Below, in pieces: positions 37,464 to 48,045 of a DNA stretch of 64,000 nucleotides. The DNA comes from Bradyrhizobium sp. 164. Lineage in GTDB: Bacteria; Pseudomonadota; Alphaproteobacteria; Rhizobiales; Xanthobacteraceae. The stretch is taken from assembly GCF_023073715.1 (NCBI RefSeq), contig NZ_JADPKA010000027.1, positions 1 to 64,000 on the forward strand, written 5' to 3'. A model generated the notes under the pieces. The model worked only from the letters and a program-made list of their open reading frames with translations. It was not told the origin of the DNA and ran no database searches. How positions within the stretch are numbered: position 1 is the first letter of the stretch; every line of letters begins with the position of its first letter. The translations under genes and the position numbers were made by a program.

Positions 37464-37548
37464 GAAAATAGGCGCACCGATGGCTCGACATTGTGTTCCC
37501 GGGCTGGCACCAACGGCGCGACGACCAAGCCAAGCTGGGGACCACGCG

Positions 37549-38214
37549 ATGCTGACCGTTCACCACCTCAACAATTCCCGCTCGCAGCGCGTGCTGTGGC
37601 TGCTCGAGGAATTGGGCGTGCCCTACGAGATCGTGCGCTATCAGCGCCAGCCGGACATGCGCGCGCCGAAGGAGCTGCGCGCCATCCATCCGCTTGGCAA
37701 ATCGCCGGTCATTACAGACAACGGCAACACCATCGCCGAGTCGGGCGCGATCATCGAGTATCTCATCGCTACCTATGGCAACGGCCAACTGATCCCGCCG
37801 CCGAACACGCCGGAACGGCTGCGCTTCACCTATTGGCTGCATTATGCGGAAGGGTCGGCGATGCAGCCGCTGCTGCTCAAGCTGCTGTTCACGCTGATGC
37901 CGAAGCGCGCGCCGGCGTTGCTGCGCCCCTTGGTGCGCAAGGTTTCGAATCAGGCGCTCACCGCGCTGGTCAATCCGCAGCTCAAGCAGCACATGGACTT
38001 TTGGGAAAGCGAGCTCGGCAAGAGCGAGTGGTTCGCCGGCAACGAGTTCACCGCAGCCGACATCCAGATGAGCTTTCCGCTGGAAGCAGCGCAAGCGCGC
38101 GGCGGGCTGGAGCAGGGCCATCCCAAGGCGATGGCGTTCCTGGAGCGCATCCACGCGCGGCCGGCGTATAACCGCGCGCTCGAAAAGGGCGGGCCTTATC
38201 AGGTCGGGCGCTAA
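37549..38214 (+). CDS. Glutathione S-transferase
   Basis: The 221-residue product from MLTVHHLNNSRSQRVLWLLEELG has the thioredoxin-like N-terminal domain with Ser near residue 9-11, HPLGKSPVI and ESGAIIEYL glutathione-binding motifs, and an all-helical C-terminal domain ending WFAGNEFTAADIQMSFPLEAA. GGGGA precedes the ATG. It probably detoxifies electrophiles. No pathway context defines a substrate. Confidence 0.93.
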   Translation: MLTVHHLNNSRSQRVLWLLEELGVPYEIVRYQRQPDMRAPKELRAIHPLGKSPVITDNGNTIAESGAIIEYLIATYGNGQLIPPPNTPERLRFTYWLHYAEGSAMQPLLLKLLFTLMPKRAPALLRPLVRKVSNQALTALVNPQLKQHMDFWESELGKSEWFAGNEFTAADIQMSFPLEAAQARGGLEQGHPKAMAFLERIHARPAYNRALEKGGPYQVGR

Positions 38215-38237
38215 ATCATCTCGGCGCAGTGACAGGG

Positions 38238-39989
38238 TTACTGTCCCGCAGCTTCCGCCCCACGCGTGCGCGGATCGGGCGCGCCGAGCGGCCCATTCGG
38301 CGTCACCAGAATCGAATTGGCCGATGTCTGTCCCATCGGCTCCACGACGAAGTGGCCTATCGCCTTCAGCTCCAGCAGAACATCGGCAGGAAAGCCGCTC
38401 TCGACGCGCACCTCGTCCGGCAGCCATTGGTGATGCAGCCGCGGTACGGAGACGGCGGCAGCCACATCCATCTTGTAGTCGAGGACGTTCACGATCACCT
38501 GGAGCACGGTCGAGATGATGCGGCTGCCACCAGGCGAGCCCGTCACCAGCACCGGCTTGCCGTCTTTGAGCACGATGGTCGGTGACATCGACGACAGCGG
38601 GCGTTTTCCAGGCCCTGGCAGATTGGCCTCGAAGCCGACGAGGCCGTAGGCATTCGAGGCGCCGACCGCCGCGGTGAAGTCGTCGAGCTCGTTATTGAGC
38701 AGCACGCCGCTGCCGTCGGCAACGAGGCCGACGCCATAGCTGAAGTTCAATGTGTAGGTGTTGCTGACGGCATTGCCGCGGCCGTCGACGACGGAGAAAT
38801 GCGTGGTGTTGCTGCCCTCGCGCGGCGAGATAGCAGCAGAAACGAGCTCTTTCGAAGGCGTGGCGCGCTCGGCGGAGATGCCCGCGCGCAGCTTGGCAGC
38901 GTAGTCCTTCGCGGTCAGCGTCTCGATCGGTGCGTTGACGAAGGCGGGATCGCCGAGATAGCGCGCGCGGTCCGCATAGGCGCGCTTCATAGCTTCGATC
39001 AGGAGATGCAGCGATGCCGGCGATCCCTGCTTCAGATCGGCGAGCTGGAAGCCTTCGAGAATGTTGAGCGTTTCCACCAGCACCACGCCGCCGGACGAGG
39101 GCAGCGGCATCGATACGATGTCGTAGCCGCGATAGGTGCCGCGCACCGGCGCGCGGATCACCGCCTGATAGGACTTCAGATCGGCAGGCGTCATGATGCC
39201 GCCGGCGTCAGCCACGGCCTTGGCGAGTTTCTCGGCAACTGGCCCCTCATAGAAGCCGCGTGGCCCCTGTGCGGCCACGGCCGATAGCGTTTCGGCGAGA
39301 TCGCCCTGCGCCAGCCTGTCGCCTTCGCCAAGTGGCGTGCCGTCGGGGCGCGAGAAGATCTTGGCCGAGGAAGGCCAGCGCGCCAGCCGCCGGTGCCAGG
39401 CCGGCAGCGTATCGGCCATGTCGTCGCTGACGGCAAAGCCATCGCGAGCGAGCGCGATCGCCGGCTCGAGCAATTGCGCCAGCGTGAACTGACCGGAGCC
39501 ATATTTCTCCAATGCGAGCGCGAGACCTGCAACGGTGCCGGGCACGCCGACGCCAAGCGCGGAATCCCGTGACCTCGTCGGGTCAGGCTTGCCATCGGGC
39601 CCCAGGAAAACTTGCGGCGTGGTCGCAGCTGGCGCGGTCTCGCGATAGTCGATAGTGATGTCTTCGTTGCGATCGGCGGAATGGATCACCATGAAGCCGC
39701 CGCCGCCGATATTTCCTGCGCGCGGATAGGTCACGGCCATCGCAAAGCCGGTGGCGACCGCGGCATCGACGGCATTGCCGCCACGGCGCAGGATGTCGGC
39801 GCCGACCTGCGCAGATATCTTCTCCTGCGCCACCACCATGCCGTGTTCGGCAGCAACGGCGCGCACCATATCGCGCGCGGGCGGGACATAGCCCCGCCGC
39901 GCGTCCTGGGCCGTCACAGCGACAAGACCGAACGCCAGCGTGGCTATGACGGCGAAAAATGTCCGCCGTGTCGAATATGACAACATCAT
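38238..39989 (-). CDS. ggt: Gamma-glutamyltransferase
   Basis: This 583-residue periplasmic enzyme cleaves glutathione or transfers its gamma-glutamyl group. A signal peptide runs to about TAQDA. The proenzyme cleaves itself before the nucleophilic Thr in EGSNTTHFSVVD near residue 395. NAVDAAVATGFAMAVTYPRAGNIGGGGFM and PLSSMSPTIV, plus GSPGGSRI, are family signatures. The ATG at 39989 is chosen. It is divergent from the MFS permease. Confidence 0.95.
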   Translation of the reverse strand: MMLSYSTRRTFFAVIATLAFGLVAVTAQDARRGYVPPARDMVRAVAAEHGMVVAQEKISAQVGADILRRGGNAVDAAVATGFAMAVTYPRAGNIGGGGFMVIHSADRNEDITIDYRETAPAATTPQVFLGPDGKPDPTRSRDSALGVGVPGTVAGLALALEKYGSGQFTLAQLLEPAIALARDGFAVSDDMADTLPAWHRRLARWPSSAKIFSRPDGTPLGEGDRLAQGDLAETLSAVAAQGPRGFYEGPVAEKLAKAVADAGGIMTPADLKSYQAVIRAPVRGTYRGYDIVSMPLPSSGGVVLVETLNILEGFQLADLKQGSPASLHLLIEAMKRAYADRARYLGDPAFVNAPIETLTAKDYAAKLRAGISAERATPSKELVSAAISPREGSNTTHFSVVDGRGNAVSNTYTLNFSYGVGLVADGSGVLLNNELDDFTAAVGASNAYGLVGFEANLPGPGKRPLSSMSPTIVLKDGKPVLVTGSPGGSRIISTVLQVIVNVLDYKMDVAAAVSVPRLHHQWLPDEVRVESGFPADVLLELKAIGHFVVEPMGQTSANSILVTPNGPLGAPDPRTRGAEAAGQ

Positions 39990-40090
39990 CAAAATTCCCG
40001 TCGCGCCTTCCGGCCAGTTCACACGCGTCACGGCAATGCTATACGGTTTGCCCCGAGACAGGCAAAACTGTTCGTGATGGGGACTGCGTG

Positions 40091-41476
40091 ATGACAACGA
40101 TCGCCCAGGATGTGCGCATGGCCGGCGTGCCGCGGACCTATCCGCGGCGCGCCGCCGTCGTCAGCTGGATCTTCTTCGATTGGGCCGCGCAGCCTTATTT
40201 CACACTGATTACGACCTTCGTGTTCGCGCCCTATTTCGCGACCGGCATCGCGCCAAATCCCGCCATCGGTCAATCGCTGTGGGGCTTTGCGATGGCGGCC
40301 GCGGGCCTTGCGATCGCATTGCTGTCGCCGGTGCTCGGAGCCATCGCGGATGCTTCGGGCCGCAGGAAACCATGGATCGCAGGTTTCGGCGCGGTGCTGG
40401 TGTTGGCGTCCTGCACGCTGTGGATCGGCAAGCCCGGCGATGACGCCATCATTCCGCCGCTGCTCACCGCCGTCGCGCTCGCCAGCGTCGGCGCGGAATT
40501 CGCTACCCTCTTCAACAACGCGATGATGCCGACTCTGGTGCCGCCGGAGCGGATCGGGCGGCTGTCCGGCACCGGCTGGGCGACAGGATACATTGGCGGC
40601 ATTGTCAGCCTGATCATCGTGCTCGGCCTGCTCGCCGCCAATCCCGAGACCGGCCGCACGCTGCTCGGCTTGATGCCGCTATTCGGGCTCGACCCCATCA
40701 CGCATCAGGGCGACCGTGCTGCCGGGCCGTTGACCGGGCTGTGGTTCATCATCTTCGTGATGCCGATGTTCCTGTTCACGCCGGATTATCCGGCAAAGCG
40801 CCCGGTGCGCGAGGCACTGCGCGAAGGACTGTCTGAGCTGAAGCAATCGATCAAAGGTCTGCCGAAGCAGAAGTCGCTCGCGGCGTTCCTGCTCGCCAAC
40901 ATGATCTACACCGACGGTCTGGTGTCGCTGTTCGCCTTCGGCGGCATTTATGCCGCCGGCACCTTCGGCTGGCACACGATCCAGATCGGCACGTTCGGCA
41001 TCATGCTCGCGATCGCGGGTGCCCTCGGTGCGTGGCTTGGCGGCAAGCTCGACGATCGTCTCGGGCCGAAGCGCGTGATCGCCGGCAGCCTGCTGATTCT
41101 CCTGCTGTCGGTGGCGGCGATCCTGCTGGTCGACAAGGACAGTGTGTTGTTCGTCAAGGTCGCGCCGCCGCAGCCGGGTGCGGCCCTGTTCTCGAGCGCG
41201 GCGGAGCGTGCCTATCTGGTGCTGGGGTGCCTGATCGGCGCCGCCGGCGGCCCGTTGCAAGCCGCTTCGCGCACGCTGCTGATCCGTCTGGCGCCGAAGG
41301 ACCGCATCGCACAGTATTTCGGCCTGTTCGCATTGACCGGGAAGGTGACGTCTTTCATCGGTCCGCTGTTGATCGGCATGATCACCGCTGCGACGGCGAG
41401 CCAGAAAGCCGGCATGGCCGTGCTGGTGGTGTTCTTCGTCGCGGGATTGGGGCTGTTGATGCGGGTGCGGGATTAG
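40091..41476 (+). CDS. MFS permease, UMF1/ATG22-like
   Basis: This 461-residue major-facilitator protein has about 12 helices. [25 protein letters not shown] at the N-terminus and [20 protein letters not shown] are the UMF1/ATG22-like signature. ATG at 40091 follows GGGGA. ATG22-type vacuolar members export amino acids in fungi, while bacterial substrates are unknown. It ends 25 bp before a family A repeat. Confidence 0.88.
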   Translation: MTTIAQDVRMAGVPRTYPRRAAVVSWIFFDWAAQPYFTLITTFVFAPYFATGIAPNPAIGQSLWGFAMAAAGLAIALLSPVLGAIADASGRRKPWIAGFGAVLVLASCTLWIGKPGDDAIIPPLLTAVALASVGAEFATLFNNAMMPTLVPPERIGRLSGTGWATGYIGGIVSLIIVLGLLAANPETGRTLLGLMPLFGLDPITHQGDRAAGPLTGLWFIIFVMPMFLFTPDYPAKRPVREALREGLSELKQSIKGLPKQKSLAAFLLANMIYTDGLVSLFAFGGIYAAGTFGWHTIQIGTFGIMLAIAGALGAWLGGKLDDRLGPKRVIAGSLLILLLSVAAILLVDKDSVLFVKVAPPQPGAALFSSAAERAYLVLGCLIGAAGGPLQAASRTLLIRLAPKDRIAQYFGLFALTGKVTSFIGPLLIGMITAATASQKAGMAVLVVFFVAGLGLLMRVRD

Positions 41477-41501
41477 CCGCACCACGCAATTCCATCTCCG
41501 C

Positions 41502-41585
41502 CGTCATTGCGAGGAGCGAAGCGACGAAGCAACCCAGACTCTCTCCGCGCAGACTGGATTGCTTCGCTTCGCTCGCAATGACGAC
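41502..41585. repeat. Interspersed palindromic repeat, family A
   Basis: CGTCATTGCGAGGAGCGAAG at the left mirrors CTTCGCTCGCAATGACG at the right with an inner ATTGCTTCG arm. It is the most complete short copy and lies between the convergent MFS and purH genes, where it may end both transcripts. Confidence 0.8.
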
Positions 41586-41603
41586 GTGGTTACCGCCAAT
41601 CAA

Positions 41604-43196
41604 TCAATGCCTGAAGTGCCGCGTCCCCGTGAAGACCATCGCGATGCCGTGCTCGTCGGCGGCCTTGATCACCTCGTCGTCGCGCATCGAGCCGCCGGGT
41701 TGCACCACGGCGGTGGCGCCGGCTTCGATGCAGGCGAGCATGCCGTCAGCAAACGGGAAGAACGCATCCGACGCCACCACCGAGCCCTTGGTGAGCGGCT
41801 CGGCAAGCTTCAGCTCACTCGCCGCGTCCTGGGCCTTGCGCGCTGCGATCCGCGCTGAATCCACCCGGCTCATCTGGCCCGCGCCGATGCCGACGGTGGC
41901 GAGGTCCTTGGCATAGATGATGGTGTTGGATTTCACGTGTTTTGCCACACGGAATGCGAATTTCAGATCGCGCATCTCGGCATCATCAGGCGCACGCTTG
42001 GTCACGACGTTGAACGTCATGTCGTCGACCACGGCATTGTCTCGGCTCTGCACCAGCAGGCCGCCCGCCACCGTCTTGGCGGTCAGGCCCGGCGCGCGTG
42101 GATCGGGTAGGCTGCCGGCCAGCAGCAGGCGCAGATTCTTGCGTGCGCCGATGATGGAGATCGCCTCCTCGCTGGCATCGGGCGCGATGATCACCTCAGT
42201 GAAGATCTTCGTGATCTCGCGCGCGGTGTCGGCGTCGAGCGGACGGTTCATCGCGATGATGCCGCCGAAGGCGGAGGTGGAATCGCACGCGAGCGCCTTG
42301 CGATAGGCGTCGACGAGGTTCAAGCCCTCCGCGACGCCGCAGGGATTGGCGTGCTTGACGATGACGCAGGCCGCGGTACGTTTGGCATCGAACTCGCCGA
42401 TGCATTCATAGGCCGCATCGGTGTCGTTGATATTATTGTAGGAGAGTTCCTTGCCCTGGAGCTGCCGCGCGGTCGAGACGCCCGGGCGCTTGTCGGGGGT
42501 TGCGTAGAACGCAGCGGTCTGGTGCGGGTTCTCACCATAGCGCAGCGACTGGATCAGCCTGCCGCCGAAGGCGCGGAAGTCCGGCGCGTCGATTTCGAGC
42601 TGCCGGTTGAACCAGTTCGAGATCGCGGCGTCATAGGCGGCGGTGCGGGCATAGGCCTTTGCCGCAAGACGCCGACGCAGCTTCAGCGTGGTTGCGCCGT
42701 TGTTGGCGGCGAGCTCGTCGAGCACGGCCTTGTAGTCCTCTGCCTCGACCAGGACGGCGACGTCGTCATGGTTCTTCGCGGCGGCGCGGATCATGGCGGG
42801 GCCGCCGATGTCGATGTTCTCGATGCAATCCTCGAAACCGGCGCCTTTGTCGACGGTCGCTTCAAACGGATAGAGGTTGACGACGAGGAGGTCGATCGGG
42901 GCGATGCCGTGGGTCTTCATCGCGTCGGCATGGTCCTTGTTGTCGCGGATCGCGAGCAGGCCGCCATGCACCTTCGGATGCAGCGTCTTGACGCGACCGT
43001 CCATCATCTCGGGGAAGCCGGTCAGCTCGGAGACGTCCTTCACCTTGAGGCCGGCTGCGGCGATCGCCTTGGCGGTGCCGCCGGTCGAGACCAGTTCGAC
43101 ATCGTGCGCGGCAAGCGCCTTTGCGAACTCGATCAGGCCTGTCTTGTCGGAAACGGAGAGCAGGGCGCGGGTGACGCGACGGAGATGGTCAGTCAT
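41604..43196 (-). CDS. purH: Bifunctional AICAR transformylase/IMP cyclohydrolase
   Basis: The enzyme performs the last two steps of IMP synthesis. The 530-residue length is standard. The N-terminal cyclohydrolase (MGS) domain has [16 protein letters not shown] and [16 protein letters not shown]. The C-terminal transformylase has [23 protein letters not shown] and [12 protein letters not shown] 43196 follows AGAGGA. It is monocistronic or heads a transcript ending at the family A repeat. Confidence 0.98.
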   Translation of the reverse strand: MTDHLRRVTRALLSVSDKTGLIEFAKALAAHDVELVSTGGTAKAIAAAGLKVKDVSELTGFPEMMDGRVKTLHPKVHGGLLAIRDNKDHADAMKTHGIAPIDLLVVNLYPFEATVDKGAGFEDCIENIDIGGPAMIRAAAKNHDDVAVLVEAEDYKAVLDELAANNGATTLKLRRRLAAKAYARTAAYDAAISNWFNRQLEIDAPDFRAFGGRLIQSLRYGENPHQTAAFYATPDKRPGVSTARQLQGKELSYNNINDTDAAYECIGEFDAKRTAACVIVKHANPCGVAEGLNLVDAYRKALACDSTSAFGGIIAMNRPLDADTAREITKIFTEVIIAPDASEEAISIIGARKNLRLLLAGSLPDPRAPGLTAKTVAGGLLVQSRDNAVVDDMTFNVVTKRAPDDAEMRDLKFAFRVAKHVKSNTIIYAKDLATVGIGAGQMSRVDSARIAARKAQDAASELKLAEPLTKGSVVASDAFFPFADGMLACIEAGATAVVQPGGSMRDDEVIKAADEHGIAMVFTGTRHFRH

Positions 43197-43361
43197 GAGC
43201 AAGATCCTCTGTTCAGGGAGTGTCTATGCCCAGGCGCGCGGCGGATATGTATCGCGCTTCCCGATGGTGCTCCATCCAAGGTCGCCAGTCGCGCGAACGA
43301 GCGCTCGATAGCAGCTTTCGGCGTCGCTCTCAACGGCTAGATAGCGCCGGATCGCGCCTGT

Positions 43362-45119
43362 TTACAAGGGAAGTTCCGGCTCGCGACGGGCATTGCGGCG
43401 CGCATTGGTCACCGCTGGCGAGGCGGTGGAACGCACAAAACTCCAGCGGATCGAGGGAGCCTGCCGCGCATCCTGTCGGATCACGATCTGCGCGGTGCGG
43501 CGCGGCCCGTCATTGCCGGCCAGGAACACACTGTCTTCGAGATCGACCTTGTCGTCGAGCGCCTCAAACGTCCAGACGTCGCGGTTCGGCAACACCAGCA
43601 TGACGCCGCGCGCATCCGACAACCGGCTCGCCTTCACTGCCGGATGCAGATGGAAGCGCAGCGCGAAATCGGCATCAGCGCCCTTGAAGCGTCCGCCTTG
43701 CGGCGGCGACAGCGTGTCCTCGCCGTCGATGCGCGCACCGTCATTGGCGATCATCAGCACGCGGCGATGAATCGCGCCGAATTTAGCGAGATAGCCGTCA
43801 TGAGAAGTTGTAAGCAGCGTGCCGTTCTGGACTATTTCGCGATAGCTCTCGACCTCGACCGGGCCGCTGGTGACGGGCGCACCGTGCAGGAGGCGCTTCA
43901 TCGCCGACATCTCGACGAACTGGCAGGATGAGGTGTCGTGATAGGCCAGCGTCGAATGCGCTGCGGTGCCCCGTGCGAACGGCCGCCAATTGTCGCGGCC
44001 CGTGGTCGGCATTCCGCAATTGGTGACGATGCGGCTGATGCCGGAGGACAGTTCGAACGACAGGCAGCCAGCATGGGCGTCGTGGCTGACGCCCGCCGGT
44101 GGCGGCGGTCCGGTATCGATGATCAGCGTGGTTTGGCCGGCGTCGAGCCGCTGGAACCCTGTATGCGGCATGTTCGCCATCGGTGCGCCGTGGGTATCGT
44201 CATAGGCGAGCAGCGTCGCGAGCAGGTCGGACGGGGTCGCACTCATGCCGTTGAACAGCGCGAAATTGCCGTCCCCATGGCGAAAGAAGCGCAGCATCGG
44301 CATCATGCGATCGATCGCGTTGAGCAGCGCCGGGGGCGGCGCGATGTTGCGGGCCGCGAAGGTCTGTCGAAGCGGCAACAGGTCGATCAGGAGATCGATC
44401 AGGGCGCCCGGGTTACGAGAGATGTGTCCGCCGTCGGGCAGGATCTGCCGCTGCAATTCGTCAGAGAGCTTTTTCGAGGCGCTGCGAATGTGGCGCGCCT
44501 GGTTGGCGAGGCATAGCGCCGCGTAGCACAGCGCGATCAGCACCTGGAGCTTCGGCACGCCGTCGGGAATGTCGAGCATGGCGTAGCGCAGCAGGCGGAT
44601 CTCGCGCGCGAGGGCGCGCAAGTAACGGCGGTAAAACTTGTTGTCGGTGTCGTTGAGCACCAAGGGTGCCTGTGACAGCAGCGAGATCACGCGACGCGCC
44701 AGCACGTCGGGGCGCCGCGCGACCGGACGGCGCTTGTTGGCGGGGTTCGAGATCCAGTCCTCGACCAGTGCGCGCGCATTCGCTCGCGTCAGCGCGGTGT
44801 CGGCGGCGCGTAAGTGCCGCAGCCAACCGAAGCCGAGCAGCGCGACCTCCCAATCCTCCGAGGGCGGTTCGAGATCGAAGATCGAGCGGCCGTGGCAATT
44901 GACGATCTTGCCGGCGAAGACGAAGCGGCCGGCATAGATCTCGGCGGCGCGGGTCGCATCCGCGGTGCGGAGGTCATGCGGGGCAATGATCAGCCGGTCG
45001 GTGCGGCTGGGCCAGACCCGCGACACCGCCACAGGTCCGCCGCTCGCGCGCGCGAGCATGTTCCGCGCGAAGCGGTTCATCACCAGCGTCGAGATACGTC
45101 TGCGTTGAGCGACCGACAC
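43362..45119 (-). CDS. Heparinase II/III-like protein
   Basis: The 585-residue protein has an N-terminal alpha/alpha-toroid region and a C-terminal beta-sandwich typical of heparinase II/III-like polysaccharide lyases. CHGRSIFDLEPPSEDWEVALLGFGWLRHL and MPHTGFQRLDAGQTTLIID support it. It may cut acidic or uronic-acid polysaccharide in the cell envelope, although substrate and localisation are unknown and no signal peptide is apparent. Start GTG 45119 has AAGGC upstream. It is immediately downstream of rsmB in the same direction. Confidence 0.85.
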   Translation of the reverse strand: MSVAQRRRISTLVMNRFARNMLARASGGPVAVSRVWPSRTDRLIIAPHDLRTADATRAAEIYAGRFVFAGKIVNCHGRSIFDLEPPSEDWEVALLGFGWLRHLRAADTALTRANARALVEDWISNPANKRRPVARRPDVLARRVISLLSQAPLVLNDTDNKFYRRYLRALAREIRLLRYAMLDIPDGVPKLQVLIALCYAALCLANQARHIRSASKKLSDELQRQILPDGGHISRNPGALIDLLIDLLPLRQTFAARNIAPPPALLNAIDRMMPMLRFFRHGDGNFALFNGMSATPSDLLATLLAYDDTHGAPMANMPHTGFQRLDAGQTTLIIDTGPPPPAGVSHDAHAGCLSFELSSGISRIVTNCGMPTTGRDNWRPFARGTAAHSTLAYHDTSSCQFVEMSAMKRLLHGAPVTSGPVEVESYREIVQNGTLLTTSHDGYLAKFGAIHRRVLMIANDGARIDGEDTLSPPQGGRFKGADADFALRFHLHPAVKASRLSDARGVMLVLPNRDVWTFEALDDKVDLEDSVFLAGNDGPRRTAQIVIRQDARQAPSIRWSFVRSTASPAVTNARRNARREPELPL

Positions 45120-45239
45120 GCCTTGCCTTGAAGGGGAGAGAAGGATTCCGACGAATCCTTATTAATCCCAAAATCGCACGGCTGACACCACCTTGAAAGG
45201 GTACGAATTAGCGTCGGGGGTGCAAAATCCAGTGCAAAA

Positions 45240-46586
45240 TCAGGATTTAACGAGCCGAGCCGCGTAGAATCCGTCGAGCCCGCCGAGCTTGGGATCGGCG
45301 TTTGGAAGATGACTGGGCAGGGTGCGCAGATCGCCTTCCGCGCTGAGGATTTCGTCGAGACCTGCGACCTCGGACGCCTCGATCGGAGCGCGGCGAAGCG
45401 CGGGCTCTGCGGCCAGCAGCGCAGCGATGGCCTGCTCACCCTCTTCGGGTTCCAGCGAACAGGTGCAGTAGACCAACGTCCCCCCGGATTTGAGCAGCGA
45501 CAGCGATTTGCGCAGCAGCCGCTGCTGGAGCGCGGTCAGGGCGGCGATGTCAGATTGCTGCCGGAGCCATGCCACGTCGGGATGACGGCGGATCGTGCCG
45601 GTCGAGGTGCAGGGCGCATCGATCAAAATACCGTCGAAGGCTTCGGCAGGGCCGGCCCATTCCACGGCGTCAGCGACGACGGTCTCGGCCTGGAGCGACA
45701 ATCGCCGCAGGTTTTCGCGCAGCCGCGCTACCCGGGCGGGCGAGCGGTCGATGGCCGTGACATGCGCGCCGGCATGTGCCAGCTGCGCGGTCTTGCCGCC
45801 CGGGGCGGCGCAGAGATCGGCGATGGACTTGCCGTTGATGTCACCGAACAGTCGAGCGGGTAGCGCGGCCGCGGCGTCCTGCACCCACCATTGTCCCTCG
45901 GCAAAGCCCGGCAGCATGGTCACCGCGCCATGCAGCAGCATCCGCACGGTGCCGGTCGGCAGCGTCTCGCCATGCAGGCGGCTTGCCCATTGTGCGGCAT
46001 CCGACTTCACCGTCAAATCGAGCGACGGCTCGTGGCCGAGCGCGAGCGCCATGTCTCTTGCGGTCGCATCGCCATAATGCGCGCTCCAGCGCGCGAGCAG
46101 CCATGGCGGCAGGTCCAGGGATTGCGTGGCAACCTCCTCGACCAGGGCCTTGCCTTCGCGCGCGCAGCGGCGCAGCACGGCATTGACGAGTCCGGCATAA
46201 CGCGCGGCGCGCCGGTCGGATTGCACGAGGCGAACGGAGAGATCGACGGCGGCGTGGTCGGGCACGTCCATCCAGAGGATCTGCGCCGCGCCGATCAGGA
46301 GCGCGCTCTGCGCACGCGGCGCGTCGGAGGGAATGCCCTTGTCGAGCAGGCGGGACAGCACGTGGCCAAGCGTGCCGAGCCGGCGCAGCACGGTGGCGAC
46401 CAGGCGGCGCATCAGCGCGCGGTCACGGTCGGCCAGCGACTTCAGTCCGGGATGAGCGCCGCTTCCGTCGAGTTGGTCGTCGAGCGTGCGGTGCTTGTGC
46501 AGCACGCCGTCGACGATGTCGGCGGCAATCCGCCGTGCCGCAAGACCTGGCACTTCGGACGGAGGGGCGAAACGTTGAGATGGCAT
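45240..46586 (-). CDS. rsmB: 16S rRNA (cytosine-967) C5-methyltransferase RsmB
   Basis: This 448-residue enzyme uses SAM to methylate 16S rRNA. The N-terminal NusB-like helical domain (about 10-140) is followed by the Rossmann methyltransferase with LCAAPGGKTAQLAHAG. The catalytic Cys pair lies in DAPCTSTGTIRRHPD and YCTCSLEPEE. I chose ATG 46586 (MPSQRFAPPSE); a longer reading from 46673 lacks family support. It is divergent from the SDHAF4-like gene. Confidence 0.92.
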   Translation of the reverse strand: MPSQRFAPPSEVPGLAARRIAADIVDGVLHKHRTLDDQLDGSGAHPGLKSLADRDRALMRRLVATVLRRLGTLGHVLSRLLDKGIPSDAPRAQSALLIGAAQILWMDVPDHAAVDLSVRLVQSDRRAARYAGLVNAVLRRCAREGKALVEEVATQSLDLPPWLLARWSAHYGDATARDMALALGHEPSLDLTVKSDAAQWASRLHGETLPTGTVRMLLHGAVTMLPGFAEGQWWVQDAAAALPARLFGDINGKSIADLCAAPGGKTAQLAHAGAHVTAIDRSPARVARLRENLRRLSLQAETVVADAVEWAGPAEAFDGILIDAPCTSTGTIRRHPDVAWLRQQSDIAALTALQQRLLRKSLSLLKSGGTLVYCTCSLEPEEGEQAIAALLAAEPALRRAPIEASEVAGLDEILSAEGDLRTLPSHLPNADPKLGGLDGFYAARLVKS

Positions 46587-46775
46587 GCGGAAGCAAGGTT
46601 CTGAGCGAGCGGCAGTTCCGCCGCGATGGGCGCATGCCTTAACCGGCTCATTTGTGGCACGCGAATATGCCAAATGTAAGAATCGCTTCCGGCTTTTTCA
46701 GCCCTTGGGCCCCATTTCAGGGATGCGTTATTGGACGTCGCGCTGCGGGCCGTCCTGCGCTAGAAAAGCCGCACG

Positions 46776-46973
46776 ATGAGTGACCAGCCTTCCGTTCCCG
46801 ATCGCAAGCCGCTGCCGCCCGCTGCCCAGCGCGCGCTGGCTGAAGCCGAAGCGCGGCGGCAGGCCGCGGCAGCCGAAGCCAAAGCGCGGCCGAAGGAGCT
46901 TCAGGGACCGAAGGGACCAGAGCCCACCCGCTATGGCGATTGGGAGAGCAAGGGCATCGCCTCCGACTTTTGA
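46776..46973 (+). CDS. DUF1674/SDHAF4-like protein
   Basis: This 65-residue protein ends in EPTRYGDWESKGIASDF, the conserved signature of DUF1674, homologous to mitochondrial SDHAF4 that helps assemble succinate dehydrogenase. The first half is Ala/Lys-rich and charged. The rsmB-DUF1674 divergent arrangement recurs in alphaproteobacteria. The short length is normal for the family. Confidence 0.9.
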   Translation: MSDQPSVPDRKPLPPAAQRALAEAEARRQAAAAEAKARPKELQGPKGPEPTRYGDWESKGIASDF

Positions 46974-47457
46974 GCCCTTGCTGGTCCAGCGGGGTGTCCG
47001 CCGTGGCCATCACAGATCGCGATGCTCGCGCTCGGTGAGCGACAGGCGACATGATCTCGATGAACTTGCCCGCGCGGCTTGCTTAGTCTCTGCTCGGATT
47101 CCATCTGCTCGATGCGGATCAGGCTTCCTTGAATGTTTTGGCCGCACGCCGACCTCGTCACCACGACCGAAACAGGGAATCTCGATTGTCTTCTTGGCAC
47201 CGCGAGCTGTAACAGCACCTCGCGGTGCGACGATCGGGCGGGCGATGTTCAGCACAGAGAAGACGAATGCGCCGCCGACGAGTGCGACGTTAGCGCACGA
47301 TCCCGCTCCTGCCGCACCGCGAATTCGTTTGCCTCGCCCATCGAGTCGACAATCCATGAAAAGTGGAACTTTCCTGCAGGCTCGTGTGTCGATCGGAATT
47401 GTCGCATCTGGAGCGTCGCACTTGTCGGTTTCCCCGACTCAGCCCTAGCTTGGCTGG
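46974..47457. other. 484-bp region without a recognised gene
   Basis: An open frame on the minus strand (47010-47357, 115 codons) reads with Arg-rich low-complexity protein and no recognised domain. Its codon use does not stand out from shadow frames. Part may be decayed coding DNA, and it may hold promoters for the SNase-like gene. Confidence 0.45.
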
Positions 47458-48042
47458 ATGCGCCTCCCCAATCGCCCCAGTGCCTATCGGCCGCAGTTCG
47501 GCGGCTCTCCGTTCCATCGCCGATTCTCCGGACTGTTGCCCTGGATGTTCGTGGTCGGCGTCGTGACGGCTGTCGTGCTTGCCTTCCGGCACGGCACGAA
47601 CTGGCCCGTCCCGCATGGAGCCGACGGCCAGGCGACCGAAGTCGTCCTCCAGCAGGCGGGAGATGCTGGCGCTCGCCAGCCGGTCGAGGTGATCCGCACT
47701 GTCGACGGCGACACGTTCCTGGCGCGCGTGCATCAGCGCAGCGGCGGCCATCTCGTTGTGCGGGTTCGCCTGCGCGGCATCGATGCGCCGGAACTGAAGG
47801 CATCTTGCCAGGATGAGCTGAACAAGGCCGAAGCCGCCACCGATGCGCTGCGCAATCTGCTCGGCCAGGGGGACGTAACGATTTCCAATCTCGGACCCGA
47901 CAAATACGGACGCATTCTCGCTGATGTCGCGACCCGGCGGACTGCCAACGTTGCGGCGACGCTGCTCGCGGGCGGTTACGTGCGCAGTTACAATGGCGGC
48001 CATCGCGACGGCTGGTGCGCGCGGGGCTGGCGCTTCTGGTAG
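47458..48042 (+). CDS. Staphylococcal-nuclease-like (SNase) domain protein
   Basis: This 194-residue protein has an N-terminal membrane anchor (about 24-44), then an OB-fold TNase-like domain: VIRTVDGDTFLARV, VRVRLRGIDAPELKASC, NLGPDKYGRILADV, LLAGGYVR and the tail GWCARGWRFW. The Asp-Gly-Asp and Arg residues of SNase are present, though the last catalytic Arg is uncertain. It may degrade extracytoplasmic nucleic acid. It shares a bidirectional terminator with the L,D-transpeptidase. Confidence 0.85.
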   Translation: MRLPNRPSAYRPQFGGSPFHRRFSGLLPWMFVVGVVTAVVLAFRHGTNWPVPHGADGQATEVVLQQAGDAGARQPVEVIRTVDGDTFLARVHQRSGGHLVVRVRLRGIDAPELKASCQDELNKAEAATDALRNLLGQGDVTISNLGPDKYGRILADVATRRTANVAATLLAGGYVRSYNGGHRDGWCARGWRFW

Positions 48043-48045
48043 CAA

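Noticed and set aside
39959..40090. Upstream extension of the MFS permease to 39959
   Set aside because: The ribosome site GGGGA and the family start favour 40091, and the extension would overlap the ggt start.
47010..47357. 115-codon minus-strand frame
   Set aside because: Arg-rich with no domain, no ribosome site I trust, and not clearly better than neighbouring frames.
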